DNA from: Parelaphostrongylus tenuis
Lineage: Eukaryota > Nematoda > Chromadorea > Rhabditida > Metastrongylidae
Reading direction: 5' to 3'
Assembly: GCA_019055375.1 (NCBI GenBank)
Contig: JAHQIW010005497.1
Coordinates: 62,001-126,000, forward strand
DNA length: 64,000 nucleotides
Of this stretch, positions 34,851 through 44,704 are shown piece after piece. The notes under the pieces are model-generated. The model saw only the letters and a list, made by a program, of their open reading frames with translations. It did no database searches and had not been told where the DNA came from. Each line of letters starts with the position of its first letter. Within the stretch, counting starts at the first letter, position 1. Made by a program: the position numbers and the translations under genes.

Positions 34851-35227
34851 AATAGAAACCAAAGGAGACAATTTTCAGAAATTGTTATGAACTTTTTTGT
34901 TTACTATTGTAATTTTTGATCCAATAAACGTAAATATTCCTTCTATTGGATGAATTCGCTTGCTCCTGTAGCTATTTTTTGTGTTAAAATGTCTGAAAGA
35001 TCAACAGAGCTTTTTATGCACTCTGTATTTAGAAGTGTGATAAAATAAAGAGAAACCACAACGCGTTCTCCTCTTTTTTGTTTATCTTTTTTTTAAGCAT
35101 AACGTCATTTCTTCCTCATCGTCATTTCTCAGCACAACTTCTTTCATTCTTCAATTTCTGTATATTCCTCTTATAGAATTCTTATTTAAGCATTCTTAGC
35201 GGTGGTATGATGCTCTATGTATACCGA
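34851..35227. other. nothing recognised
   Basis: AT-rich sequence with T-runs and no coding or repeat signal that I can support. Confidence 0.35.
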
Positions 35228-35735
35228 GTGATGAAGAGTGATGTACAAAACTTCCGCGTGAGCTGAGACTTGAACCCACATTTCACTCTATCCAAGAGCG
35301 CGTGCTCTAACCCGTTACACTACTGCCGCTCGTTTTGTCAACACTTTTTCTACGCTATAACGCTATGTATCTGTCAGTAACCAACCGTCAACGGTTTTGC
35401 TCAGGTAGTCGGTATCGACATTGAATCCAGTTATTCCACTGGGTATACTCATAACATCATATCACCGCTTGAAGCGGTTAAACAAAAGGAACTCTATTTG
35501 ATAATCTAATACCCAATATCTGTGAGCGTGACTGGGTTTACTGCTGATATCGACTACCTGGACCGAACCGTGAACGATCGGTTGTTGACAAAGAGATGCG
35601 TTGTTGTAGCGTAGAAAGAGAGATGACAAAACGACTGTTAGCAGTGCAACGGGTTAGAGCACGCGCTCCCGTATAGAGTGAGATTCAAGTTCGAGTCCTG
35701 TTGTCGCAAATGTTTTGCACATCATTGCTCCTGTT
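35228..35735. mobile_element. tRNA-like foldback element
   Basis: The left arm (35228-about 35430) and right arm (about 35540-35735) are inverted repeats of each other. Common blocks, outermost first, are AGTGATGTACAAAAC/TTTTGCACATCATTGC, a tRNA B-box (GGGTTCAAGTC / AGTTCGAGTCC), GAGTGAAATG/GAGTGAGATT, GGGTTAGAGCACGCGCTC (identical in both), CTACGCTATAACG/GTTGTAGCGTAG and GGTAGTCG.TATCGAC. Each arm thus contains a tRNA-like unit with A-box and B-box, read outward-in on opposite strands. Related ends occur at 1-60, 39486-39560, 40835-40950 and 62686-62965. It is non-coding and presumably mobilised in trans. Confidence 0.75.
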
Positions 35736-37039
35736 ATTTCCCATACTTCTCTGATGAGCATTCGTTATTGCTGTTGATAGAGGTGAATCTTCACTCGTGA
35801 AGTTACATTTTCGTTTGATTTGATTTGAATCGTATATGCTTGGAGAAATTTTTAGGATTTTTTGTTCATACATCTTCATGGAAGTAATTTAAGCGCAATT
35901 TATCAACGTCAAAAAATCACCTTTGATAAGTAGCACGAGTCTTGTAGATTTAAATAATCAATTAAGAATTTTGGAAAGTTTCGAATAGAGTAGCCAAGTT
36001 GAGGTAGGTGCAGTTTGTCTCCTTACTTTGAGCGATAATTTGCACTGCAATTTTTGCAGAAAAAATTGATACATTATCTCTTGACTGCACCTTCTTTTCG
36101 TTATTGCTCCCCATTCTCTTACGAATAGTTCAATTAAATGACTTGTGTTCATCACATTAGTTGAACTCTTTGAGGACATAGAAAAATAAAATGCAAGAAT
36201 TCGCGGTACTTTTTTCCGCTATCTGATCACCGTTTCGACCATTCAGAAAAATTTATTTTGCGCTTGTTTTTGACGATAATCAATCGCTAGCTCAAGTCAA
36301 AAAATTTAAACAGTGGATACATCTTCAAAAAGGCCTCGTTATTGCGCTGAAAGTGCATAAATAATACTTTGTTTCTCATTCGAAGATTTCTTGCTGAACA
36401 AAGAATTTTCTACAGAGTTTTAGTAGATCAGATCTTAAGAATACCATAGTTTATTTGGTGTTGAATATCGACCTCGTATGACGCTGTAACTGAGCTTCGC
36501 AAAAATGGAAAAAAAGTATCGAGTGTGAAACCCAATTTTCATTTGGTTCTTATGGATCATTAACAAATTTGTTCATGAAACCAGAAGCAATATTGGAATT
36601 CCTCAGATTTGATCTACCGTATGATTCTTGAAACTAAAATAGAAAGACCCTGGTCAGCGAGAAATCTTTGAATGAACAACAAATTATTTTTGCTCTTTGA
36701 GCATTAGCAAGGCCTTTTTGGAAGTGAAATATACCATTCAAATTGTTTTGATCTGAGCTATCGATTGTCTATTTAAACATTGAAAACGATCGAAAAATAC
36801 GTTTTTCCCATGAGATGGAGATGAGATGGAAGTGATGAGAGGATAGTTGAAGTGATCCATTTTTGCGAAATCCACTCTTCTTTTGGCTGTTGTAGCGTAA
36901 TACCATGTCCTTTATAAAAACCAAATAGATTATCGGGATTCTCGAGATTTAATCTATCGACTGTTTGCCGAAATTGCGGATGTAATGCTTTGATCAGCGA
37001 GAAATCTTTCAATGAGAAACAAAATTTCATTCTTGCTAT
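35736..37039. other. AT-rich old repeats, no supported gene
   Basis: Contains internally repeated phrases (AGCGAGAAATCTTTGAATGA at about 36656 and a near match at about 36997) and sequence like the ends of the 1.9-kb element. No protein motif was found; the 85-codon frame at 36773-37030 is inside these repeats. Confidence 0.35.
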
Positions 37040-38943
37040 TAGACCATCGTCTTTTGCGCAAGGATCCTTTTTCGCGGAAAGGAGAGAAATGCGCTAAATT
37101 CAAACAACGAAGTCTCAGAACTACCATAAACTGGGATGTATTCAAATCATTAGTCGGCCCTTGAAAAGATCCCGTTGTCGACAACATCAACGAAGAATGC
37201 GATCGACTCGTTGAATATCTTTAAGTTAGCACTATGAAGGCCAAGAGTCCCAAGGTCACGAAGGACGCTCGTCTCCGCAGACACTCGAGCTGATACGTCA
37301 GCGTGGAATCGCACGAGCTGCAGGCAACCGAAACTCTACGTCCGAACTTGCGAAATGCTGCAGAGAAGCGACAAAAGAAGACCTCGAACAGAGAAGAGCA
37401 GCAGTTATGGCAGAAGCCGAAATTCGGCATACTATATCGTCGGTGAAGAACAGAATAACACACTTTCCAGACAGGATTAGACCAAAACACCTGAAGAACC
37501 TGCCGGCAGTTCTCATCAACACCGTGACTCGGCTCTTGTCTCGCTACCTGTCAGAATGCAAAATCCCTATTCAGTGGAAACCAGCAAGACCGTATCGTTG
37601 TTCAAAAAGGGAGATCTTTACGGCATAGGCAATTATCGCCCAATCTGCTTGCTGTCCGTTGTCTATAAACTCTTTCCTCGAGTGATCCTAAACAGGACTG
37701 ACAGAACACTGGACGAAGGACAGTCATGCGAACAAGCAGGGTTTCGAAAAGGTTTTAATACCGCAGACCACATTCACACGATTACAAGACTCATCGAAGT
37801 TTGGCGAGAGTACAGGAAGCTACTCTGTCTCACTTTATCGTTCTGAAGAAAGCCTTCGATTCAGTGGAAACAGAAGCGGTTATAGAGGCTCTAGATAACC
37901 AGGGCGTCCCTACTCGGTACATAGTGATCCATCGTGAGCTTTATAAATATTTCACGATCAAAACATCTCCATTCTACAACGATGTCACCATTGACGTAAG
38001 AAGAGTAGTTCGACAAGGCGATACAATTTCGCCAAAACTATTCACTACCATCCTACAAAACGTCATGCCAACATTAGAATGGGACGACATGGGAGTGAAA
38101 ATTGATGGTCGACAATTAAACCATTTTAGCTTTGCTGACGATATCGTTCTCATAACACCAAACATCAGTCAAGCCGAACGAATGTTGACCGATTTCGATA
38201 ACGCCTGTGGAAAGATTGGTCTTCAACTAAATCTAAGGAAATCAGTGTTCATGAGGAACGGGTGGGTCTCGAATGCCCCATTCGCGTTCAACGGAACGAC
38301 AATCTCCGAATGCTCCAGTTACGTCTAACTAGATCGCGAAATCAACGTGATGAACGATCTATCTCCAGAGTTGAGCAGTAGGAAATGAGCGGCTTGGGGA
38401 ACATTTAAGAGGATCGAAGATGTAGTGAAGAGGACAAAGAACATCCGACTCCGTGCCCACCTTTTCGACTCGACAATTATTCCTGCTCTAACGTATGCAG
38501 CAGAAACTTGGTCGCTGCATAGGCAGGATGAAAGATCACTTGGCGTTATCGAACGCGCAGTCGAAAGGTCGATGCTAGGAATATCCCGTATCTCGCAAAT
38601 GAGAGCCGAAGTTCCGACCTACGTCAACGATCGGAAATCAGAGACGCCGTTCTACACTCCAGGAGATCGAAAATAAGGTGGGCCGAACACGTGATGCGCT
38701 TCAACGACAACCGATGGACGAGAGCCGTTACCGACTGGAGTCTTCGGGACGTCAAGCGCTCTAAAGGAAGACCACTGACCCGTTGGTCCGATTTTTTCAC
38801 GAAAGCGATAGAAGAAAGATATGATGCTCAGTGAATTCGTAGAGTGAGGAGGACCCACTGGGTTACTCTTGCACGTGATAGGGAAAAATGGAAGAGTTGC
38901 TGGTACCCGCTCGAGTCACTCGACGATCAGCAGGGCGACAGGT
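37040..38943 (+). mobile_element. RTE LINE, 5'-truncated copy with internal deletion
   Basis: Begins inside the endonuclease-to-linker region (AGACCATCGTC, then AAACTGGGATGTATTCAAATC) and runs to the ACAGGTGACA tail at 38943. Around 37408-37425 it jumps from the linker (GCAGTTATGGCAGAAGC) straight to the ATTCGGCATACTATATCG block of the reverse transcriptase, so roughly 300 bp of the linker and RT start is missing compared with 14975-18335. The rest is well preserved. Confidence 0.9.
37407..38328 (+). pseudogene. LINE reverse transcriptase, truncated copy
   Basis: Three overlapping frames cover the reverse transcriptase. The first (37407-37628) has SVKNRITHFPDRIRPKHLKN, the second (37556-37846) NYRPICLLSVVYKLFPR and AGFRKGFNTADHI, and the third (37801-38328) motif B (VVRQGDTISPKLF) and motif C (SFADDIVLI). 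After a stop near 38326 the C-terminal part continues at 38425-38676 (LTYAAETWSLHRQDERSL). The palm aspartates are present but the frames are split by shifts and a TAA. Confidence 0.9.
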
Positions 38944-38964
38944 GACATATGATATATATATATA

Positions 38965-39270
38965 AAAGGATATAAAGGATAAAGCTCTCGGCGTTGATCA
39001 ATCTCTGAGGGATGCGCCATGCATCCGACTTCAATTTTTAACTTCGTTTGAGGTGACTGAATGCACATCTGGCCTTTACAATGACTCGCGGAGGCCTCCC
39101 GCTGAACCGAGTCAGTGCTGCTTATCCTCCCAGACAAGTCTGAGACCTGTCTGGTACCAATTTACCGACCCCGGAGGGATGGATGGCTTGGTGAGCCATG
39201 AGCGCGAGATCGAACCAGTGACCTCGTGTGCGACGCAGGGCACCTCTAACCACTGCGCCACATGCGCTCA
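38965..39270 (-). repeat. tRNA-derived SINE, copy 1
   Basis: On the minus strand the element starts with a tRNA-like head (GAGCGCATGTGGCGCAGTGG, A-box; GGTTCGATCTCGCGCTC, B-box and closing arm), continues with a body of about 200 bp, and ends with a short tandem tail that reads AAAGGATATAAAGGATAAAG on the plus strand. It is about 300 bp and nearly identical to 42212-42515. It sits directly downstream of a LINE 3' end. The 3' tail suggests retroposition by a LINE that recognises that sequence. Confidence 0.85.
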
Positions 39271-39272
39271 TG

Positions 39273-39303
<31 letters not shown>

Positions 39304-39486
39304 TATATACAGCGCATACATATGCAGACATGTGCATGTGTATATATACATGTGTACGTACGTACGTATGCGCATATATGTATATGTGCATATATTCAGA
39401 TAACATATTGCATATACATAAGCATGTGTATATGTATATGTATATATGCATACGCATGTTTATATGCATATATATACACATATGTA
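39271..39486. repeat. TA / TATG / CATA microsatellite tract
   Basis: More than 200 bp of alternating purine-pyrimidine repeats (TA, TACATATG, TATGTATA, ACGTACGT) starts where the SINE head ends. All frames across it are compositionally simple and are not genes. Confidence 0.9.
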
Positions 39487-39560
39487 TACGTAATGATGAG
39501 TGACATGCAAGACTTTGAAGCTCGGCTCGAAGTTGAACCCTCGTTTACCATTCCCTGGCG
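39486..39560. repeat. arm fragment of the tRNA-like foldback element
   Basis: TAATGATGAGTGACATGCAA followed by GCTCGAAGTTGAACCCTCG corresponds to the left-arm end of 35228-35735 (GATGAAGAGTGATGTACAA, then a B-box in reverse orientation). Only one arm end is visible. Confidence 0.5.
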
Positions 39561-39743
39561 AGCTTCATAGTTTTGCCTTTCATCCATGTGTTTCCATTTT
39601 ACTCTTACCTTTGTCACTCAGGAAATTTTTACCAGTATATTGGGTCAGCAAGAACTTTTCCAATTTTTTTCCGTTTTTTAATATGCTTAATAATCGTTTT
39701 TAGCCATGCATGTCATTTGGTCTGTTATAAGGACTGACTTATA

Positions 39744-39789
39744 GAGCCCGATACACGTGTTTCAACCTTGACGGTCTCATCAGTCGGGC
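39744..39789 (-). ncRNA. type I hammerhead ribozyme, intact core (family A)
   Basis: Read on the minus strand: GCCCGA (stem I), CUGAUGA, stem II GACC-GUCAA-GGUU, GAAA, then CACGUGUA with cleavage expected after GUA, and UCGGGC closing stem I with six perfect pairs. All invariant core bases (C3, U4, G5, A6, G8, A9, G12, A13, A14, A15.1, U16.1) are present. Stem III is ACAC/GUGU with no loop, so it should work best as a dimer, as reported for other minimal hammerheads in retroelements. The first stem II pair is G-U. Confidence 0.85.
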
Positions 39790-39949
39790 GGTACCCTTCT
39801 CGTCTTTTGCCAATCCTCTCGGGGCGAACATGGTAAAATAATGATACCATCCAAGAGCAATCGAGTGTACAACAATGTATGTTCTGTGATAATCTCACTC
39901 GATATAGAGTGTAAAATGTTCGTCGTCGCCTACTCTTAGTATAAGTACC

Positions 39950-39993
39950 GCCCGACTGATGAGATCGTCAGTGTTGATACACGTGTATCGTGC
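39950..39993 (+). ncRNA. hammerhead ribozyme, right arm, core mutated (family A)
   Basis: This is the mirror of 39744-39789: GCCCGA, CUGAUGA, a longer imperfect stem II, then GAUACACGUGUA where the family has GAAACACGUGUA. The A14 to U change hits an invariant base, and stem I has one mismatch (UCGUGC), so this copy should be inactive. Confidence 0.75.
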
Positions 39994-40043
39994 TCTATAA
40001 GTCAGCCCTTATAACAGACCACATGACATGCGTGGCTCAAAAA

Positions 40044-40834
40044 TGACTATTCTCCGTTTTTGTTAATTATTTTTCATGCATTTAAGTTTGTGTTTTTGCT
40101 CTTGTTGGGAGCAACGTCTTGCCGTTATTTTGATTTATAACACTTATACATTTGTTTTGAGATGAAATTGTCCCAGGGGCACAACGAATGCTGATGCTGC
40201 ACGAGTGTTGTTTGGGTTCAAGTGCTGTTTTGGTACGCAACGATATTACTGTGACATCAGCAGCCGTTTTTGCTTTTGGGACATTTCTAACTGAAAACAA
40301 TTGTGTCAAATGTTATATATCAAAATAACCACACAAAGCTCCTCTAAAAGATAGTGAAAACAAAAACTCTGAGACATCAAAAAATAATTAGCAAAAAAGG
40401 TAAAGTTCTTGTCAGCCGAATATCACCTTCATAATACGTAATGGATGAACCACTCATTTCTTTTAAAAGCGGCGATTTTGTTTCCACATGTGCAAAGTGC
40501 ATTATAAATCATTTTCCCCATCCAGCTACTATGTAGTTTCGAAATTTGAGGTGATCATTTAACAGTAATGAGTGGTATGGAAAACATTCAATATGAGGCG
40601 GGAGTTGGAAACTTGTTTCAGCTTCAAACGGTTCGGTTTGATAACCGCATATTGGCATCAAACCCAGTTACGCTGAAAACTATTTGGAATGTAAATCAGT
40701 TTTAATTTTTCAGTTTCACTGCTTTTTAGCAGGATGTGCGCAGTTTTACATCTAGGACTGTTGAATGAATGACATAGTTGCTTAGAGATTGCTTACTGAA
40801 AGCCACGGTAATTTATATTGTAGAAAGTGTGATA
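40044..40834. other. nothing recognised
   Basis: AT-rich sequence; the 75-codon minus frame at 40082-40309 has no motif. Confidence 0.35.
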
Positions 40835-40950
40835 GCAGAACGGTGGCATCGGCGATCCTCCCTCTTCCCTTCCCCGACATGGGTGGGGCGTAGGTTCAAG
40901 TCTCGGTTGATGTCGAATGTTTCGCATACCACTCAGTACTCTTAGATGTT
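40835..40950 (+). repeat. tRNA-like fragment (foldback family, one arm)
   Basis: A degenerate A-box region precedes GTAGGTTCAAGTCTCGGTTG (B-box-like), then TGTTTCGCATACCACTC, the order seen in the right arms at 35640-35735 and 62850-62965. The anticodon region is replaced by a C-rich run, so this is not a working tRNA. Confidence 0.5.
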
Positions 40951-41399
40951 ATTTGTAACATCATACCAGTGCTAGCAATCGTGAGAAAGAATGATGAATT
41001 CATATAAATTTTGGGTATTGCCTCAGTCCATCCGAAGCTATTTTCAGAACATTGACTTCAGAAGATAATCTAATAACATATTTGAAACCTTTCATGAATT
41101 CTGTTGTGGGACTTATATAGTGTAAGTACGTGTTTTGGCCTTTTAGCCTCATCATTTACTCAGTACCTCTCGCTTCAGCCAGTTTCTTGTAGGAGAATCC
41201 CCACATATATAAAGCAGTTGGGGACGAGCAACTTACACTGTCGTAAGGTGAAAAGATCACCTGTCATGCAGTGTTTTACAGGCGATCGCTGCTGGCTGGT
41301 AAAACCTATCATGCAATAGCTTTTTGTGACTTTTTTGTTCAGCGAACACGAAGCTGTTAATATACGCTTATTTCGTACAGAACAGTACATTAGAGGTCG
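40951..41399. other. nothing recognised
   Basis: Frames on both strands (41104-41390) overlap and carry no motif. Confidence 0.3.
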
Positions 41400-41870
41400 T
41401 TTCCGTGGCTAACGTTTATTCAGTTTCACCTTCCTCAGATCTGAAAGAGCCAAATTGACGTGCAATCCACTTAGATGAACACTTTTACATCGAAATCAAG
41501 TGAAGCCTAAACGAAACCATAGAAGTTGAAACATACTATAATCTAGTTGTTTACTAGTCCATTAGTCGTTATGTAGCCAGCTGCATCGAGTATCATATGG
41601 GCGAGGAATGTGTTTGCCTCAGATGCACAAAAATCGAGCAGAGAAATGGCGCGAGATCACGAGTGACAAGCGAAGGCATTTATCTTTCCGATTCATATTT
41701 GGGTTTTTGGCATAAATGCAAAATTCTTCGACGATTTTGCACGCTAAAGTTTTCCATTCTTACACGGGGATGGATATTCCTACTTCATAGTTCGCCTCCT
41801 CATGCATCAGTGCCCTATGCATACCTAAAGGCGTTCTTCAGTCACTTTTACCCCTGTTGTCTAGGTGATC
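41400..41870 (-). mobile_element. PLE 3'-end fragment (same subfamily as 57530-58225)
   Basis: The plus strand shows, in the same order as 57580-57900, a GTTT...TTCCTCAGATCTGAAAG end, a GCGAGATCACGAGTGACAAG block (compare CGCGAGATCTCGTGTGATGG), a GGGTTTTTGGC block and CATACCTAAAGGCGTT (compare TGTAAACCTAAAGGTTT). It covers the last part of the GIY-YIG region and the 3' tail in decayed form. Confidence 0.65.
41405..41448 (-). ncRNA. degenerate hammerhead-like motif at PLE end
   Basis: On the minus strand CUGAGGA is followed by an enlarged stem II region, then UAAACGUUAGCCAC where intact PLE ends have GAAACGU. The core G12 is lost, so this is a relic identified by position and similarity only. 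Confidence 0.35.
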
Positions 41871-42211
41871 TATAATACAAGCCTAGAAGGGCCTTCCCTT
41901 TTTTGTAATGTTTTTCTTTTCGACTATTTTAAGATCTCTCTTAAAACGCAATCTGATCACATATTTTGAGCCTTTCATGAAAATTGTTATGACACTTATA
42001 TAGTGCGAGATGCCTGTCGAAAAACAGTCAAAAAAAAGGTATTACATGATAAGTTTTACTAGCCACGAGCAGTCGACTGTAAAATACTGTACAATGGGTG
42101 GTCTTTTCACCTCATGGCGGTCTAGGTTGTTTGTCATCGATTCTTTTACATGTAAGTGGAAGGCGGGGGCTCCTCTTCAAGGGATTATCTGAACAGTCAA
42201 AAAGAAAGGTA

Positions 42212-42515
42212 AAAAGGATAAAGGATAAAGCTCTCGGCGTTGATCAATCCCTGAGGGATGCGCCATGCATTCGACTTCAATTTTTAACTTCGTTTGAGGT
42301 GATTGAATGCATATCTGGCCTTTACAATGACTCGCGGTGGCCTCCCGCTGTACCAAGTCAGTGCTGCTTATCCTCCCAGACAAGTCTGAGACCTGTCTGG
42401 TACCAATTTACCGACCCCGGAGGGATGGATGGCTTGGTGAGCCATGAGCGCGAGATCGAACCATTGACCTCGTGTGCGACGCAGAGCACCTCTAACCACT
42501 GCGCCACATGCGCTC
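42212..42515 (-). repeat. tRNA-derived SINE, copy 2
   Basis: Almost identical to 38965-39270 across the head, body and tail. The tRNA-like head is at 42446-42515, with GAGCGC pairing to GCGCTC as an acceptor-like stem, an A-box (TGGCGCAGTGGTTAGAGG) and a B-box (GGTTCGATCTC). The tail on the plus strand is AAAGGATAAAGGATAAAG. The high similarity of two copies 3 kb apart suggests recent activity or local duplication. Confidence 0.85.
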
Positions 42516-43484
42516 TTCAAAAAGAAAGGTACGACCTTAAAATAATCAAGTGTGACTTAGTTTATAGCTGGAAACTTACCAAGCATAATATTCTATCCTT
42601 TTCCTGTTTGAAAGTCATTTACACTCGTTTAGGTATCGTTGTAATTACTGCAATGAAAAATTTGTTGATAAGCTAGAAGTGTTGAAACATCTGCGTGAGG
42701 CACACTCAAAAGTTAATACTATTTTTTCTCTGCTGTGAGTTTTATGCTTTCACATCAGAGTTCCTCTGGGATTTTATCGCGTGTTATCAGTTATTTCTTG
42801 GAAATCTTCGTATGTTTTCGATCGGAAAATTACAGAACGATAACAAATGAACATATATTCGATAATATCGATCAATCTCATTACATCATCTGTTGTTCAA
42901 TTCAGATGCAATAGAGGATTTTCTAGTAGAGCAGTTGAGTGAAGCGTACATGTTCTTGGTTATACATATCGTGCTGTGTAGCCTGGGATATTAGTCATCC
43001 TATAGGTTCAGATCAGTTGGTGAAAACATTTCTTCTATCGAGTCAACTTAGTCATCATCATGAGAGGGAAGCATACTCGGTTACTGAACAAGTAGTTATT
43101 TTCTAGGCCCTTCCAACTCTTTTCCTTTTTTTTTACTGTTTTACTTTTTCTAAGATCGTTTGCCACGTAAAAATTAGGAATTTTCAGATGGACACCCAGC
43201 GAATCTGCTGAATTCGAAAAGATCATGGTGAAGTGTTTTGGTTTTTAATGTTTAAATGCTTATTTATGATAGATTTGTTCTGTGAGCATATCTTGTTTGG
43301 TGGTTTCATAGATTGTTTATTCCTTTTACTAAGTATACCTACTTTATGTTACACATTGCAATATGTAATCAATTCAGTTTCAGTGTTTTTTCTTCTTTCT
43401 CCCTCTCAGTAAATTCTGTCATAATGTGAGTCATTGTTTTATTATTTCGTTCTATCACTTTTAACACGGTCGGGCTCGGGCCGT
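42516..43484. other. nothing recognised
   Basis: AT-rich sequence without supported coding or RNA features. Confidence 0.35.
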
Positions 43485-43720
43485 CCACAGGAAGCTCCGT
43501 CAGTCTTACGCACCGCCTCTCTAGCATTTTACCCAACGCGCTATTCTTGCTTAAATAGCAAGTGAATTTGTTCCCATGACAGCTCCATTTTAGAACAAGT
43601 ATAGGCTAGTTGTATACCAAAATGATTGAAAGAAAATGCGCAATTGAACGATACCAAAATCATGCAGTTTTCAATAATTCTGCTCATTAAATTTGGTGTT
43701 TATCTCTGTAGTTCGAGAAC
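43485..43720 (+). repeat. diverged dispersed repeat (pair with 2280-2530)
   Basis: The second copy; it begins with a GC-rich block (GGGCCGTCCACAGGAAGCTC) and then matches 2280-2530 through ACGCGCTATTC, AATGCGCAATT and ATCATGC. Confidence 0.45.
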
Positions 43721-44069
43721 TTTTGGAACGACCTAATACTATTTCTTTTTTTCAGTTCTCTAAGTGTCTTTCGTCAATATGATCATTTCTGATTTCTTGT
43801 ACTCGTGCCTTACTGCAGCGCTCTTTATTTGAGTCGTTTTTCTTTTCTAAGAATAAAGATAGACGCCTTCTTTTTTTAGCTTATTGCCAGTTGTATTATG
43901 GATATTAAGTACTAACAGGCTCAAATGTCCAGGAATCTGACCACAAATAGTCACCTTACGAAAGGTGATTGGGTCTGTGGTATGAGGTATAGCTTGTCGC
44001 AGATCGGGTTCTAATGTGTTTAACTACCTTATTTGTATCTTTGAAAAATTATTGGTGCCTGAGTGCCGA

Positions 44070-44580
44070 CTAACCAGTAATGCTCGGCGCGGCTCCAAGT
44101 GTGGTTTGTCTGCTTCCCCAACCTCTCAGGCGGTCAGTAATAAACAAATAAACACTCTGCGCTTCACCCCGTCCCGGCTATCCTCAAGTTAGGAGACGTG
44201 CTCAACCAGTACTCTACGACGTTCGTGAAGAAGATGCCCAAAAAAGCGAGGAGACGAATCGAAGTGATTATTTTATTGAACGAACGGTTTTGACATGTAT
44301 CTCATGCGAATCTCAACGCTTGCGTTTGAATCCTCTTCTCGAATCCACCTCCTACAACATTCTTCGTACTAAAGTGCATAGTAGTACTATACTGCATATG
44401 AATTCGACTGCTACTCAATACTTTGGGAATGACAGGCCCACGGCGCTAGCCCATCCCCCAAGGTGCGCGGCGCGGAGCACTCTTTTGTACCGCGTGGTCA
44501 GTGGTGCTGACCTCATGAAGAAGGTTACTGGTGTGATCCCTTACCGCGGCGCTTCAGAACAGTTTTTTATGTAATTTTTT
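44070..44580. other. GC-rich unclassified segment with a 94-codon open frame
   Basis: Alternates AT-rich spacers with GC-rich blocks (GCTCGGCGCGGCTCCAAG, CCCCAAGGTGCGCGGCGCGG, CCTTACCGCGGCGCTTCAGA). The plus frame at 44290-44574 runs through it, but its composition follows the DNA blocks and no domain is recognisable. It is more likely an uncharacterised repeat than a gene. Confidence 0.35.
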
Positions 44581-44704
44581 GGTGTCGATGAGCCCTGAAG
44601 ATCCTTTGTCTACGATTATTACAGTATAAAAAACGTTAACTTGTCTAGTGTTTCACTACTTTTTAAAACGCAATGTGGATCCATGGAGTCATATGTAGTA
44701 CGGA

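Larger units (their letters stand above)
39697..40043. mobile_element. family A foldback element with a hammerhead ribozyme in each arm
   Basis: A 347-bp palindromic unit. The left arm reads TTTAGCCATGCATGTCATTT...GGTCTGTTATAAGGACTGAC and the right arm mirrors it (CAGCCCTTATAACAGACCAC, ATGACATGCGTGGCTCAAAA). Each arm carries a hammerhead: minus strand at 39744-39789 and plus strand at 39950-39993. The centre holds AGCAATCGAGTG and GATATAGAGTGTAAAATG, shared with the copies at 54208-54446 and 58271-58588. It has no coding capacity. Each strand, if transcribed, would carry one sense ribozyme near its 3' end. Confidence 0.85.

Noticed and set aside
35258..35335. A possible functional tRNA on the minus strand
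   Set aside because: A-box and B-box order is present, but the anticodon arm does not form a proper stem and loop, and the unit is repeated inverted in the same element.
39122..39570. Several overlapping frames rich in Tyr, Ile and His
   Set aside because: They are translations of the TA/CATA microsatellite and the neighbouring SINE.
42446..42515. A possible functional tRNA with a GAGCGC/GCGCTC acceptor stem
   Set aside because: It is the head of a SINE found twice with the same body and tail; the anticodon arm is not convincing.
42098..42676. A 192-codon plus-strand frame
   Set aside because: Most of it runs through the SINE at 42212-42515, and the same translation appears at 38965-39270, so the similarity is that of the repeat.
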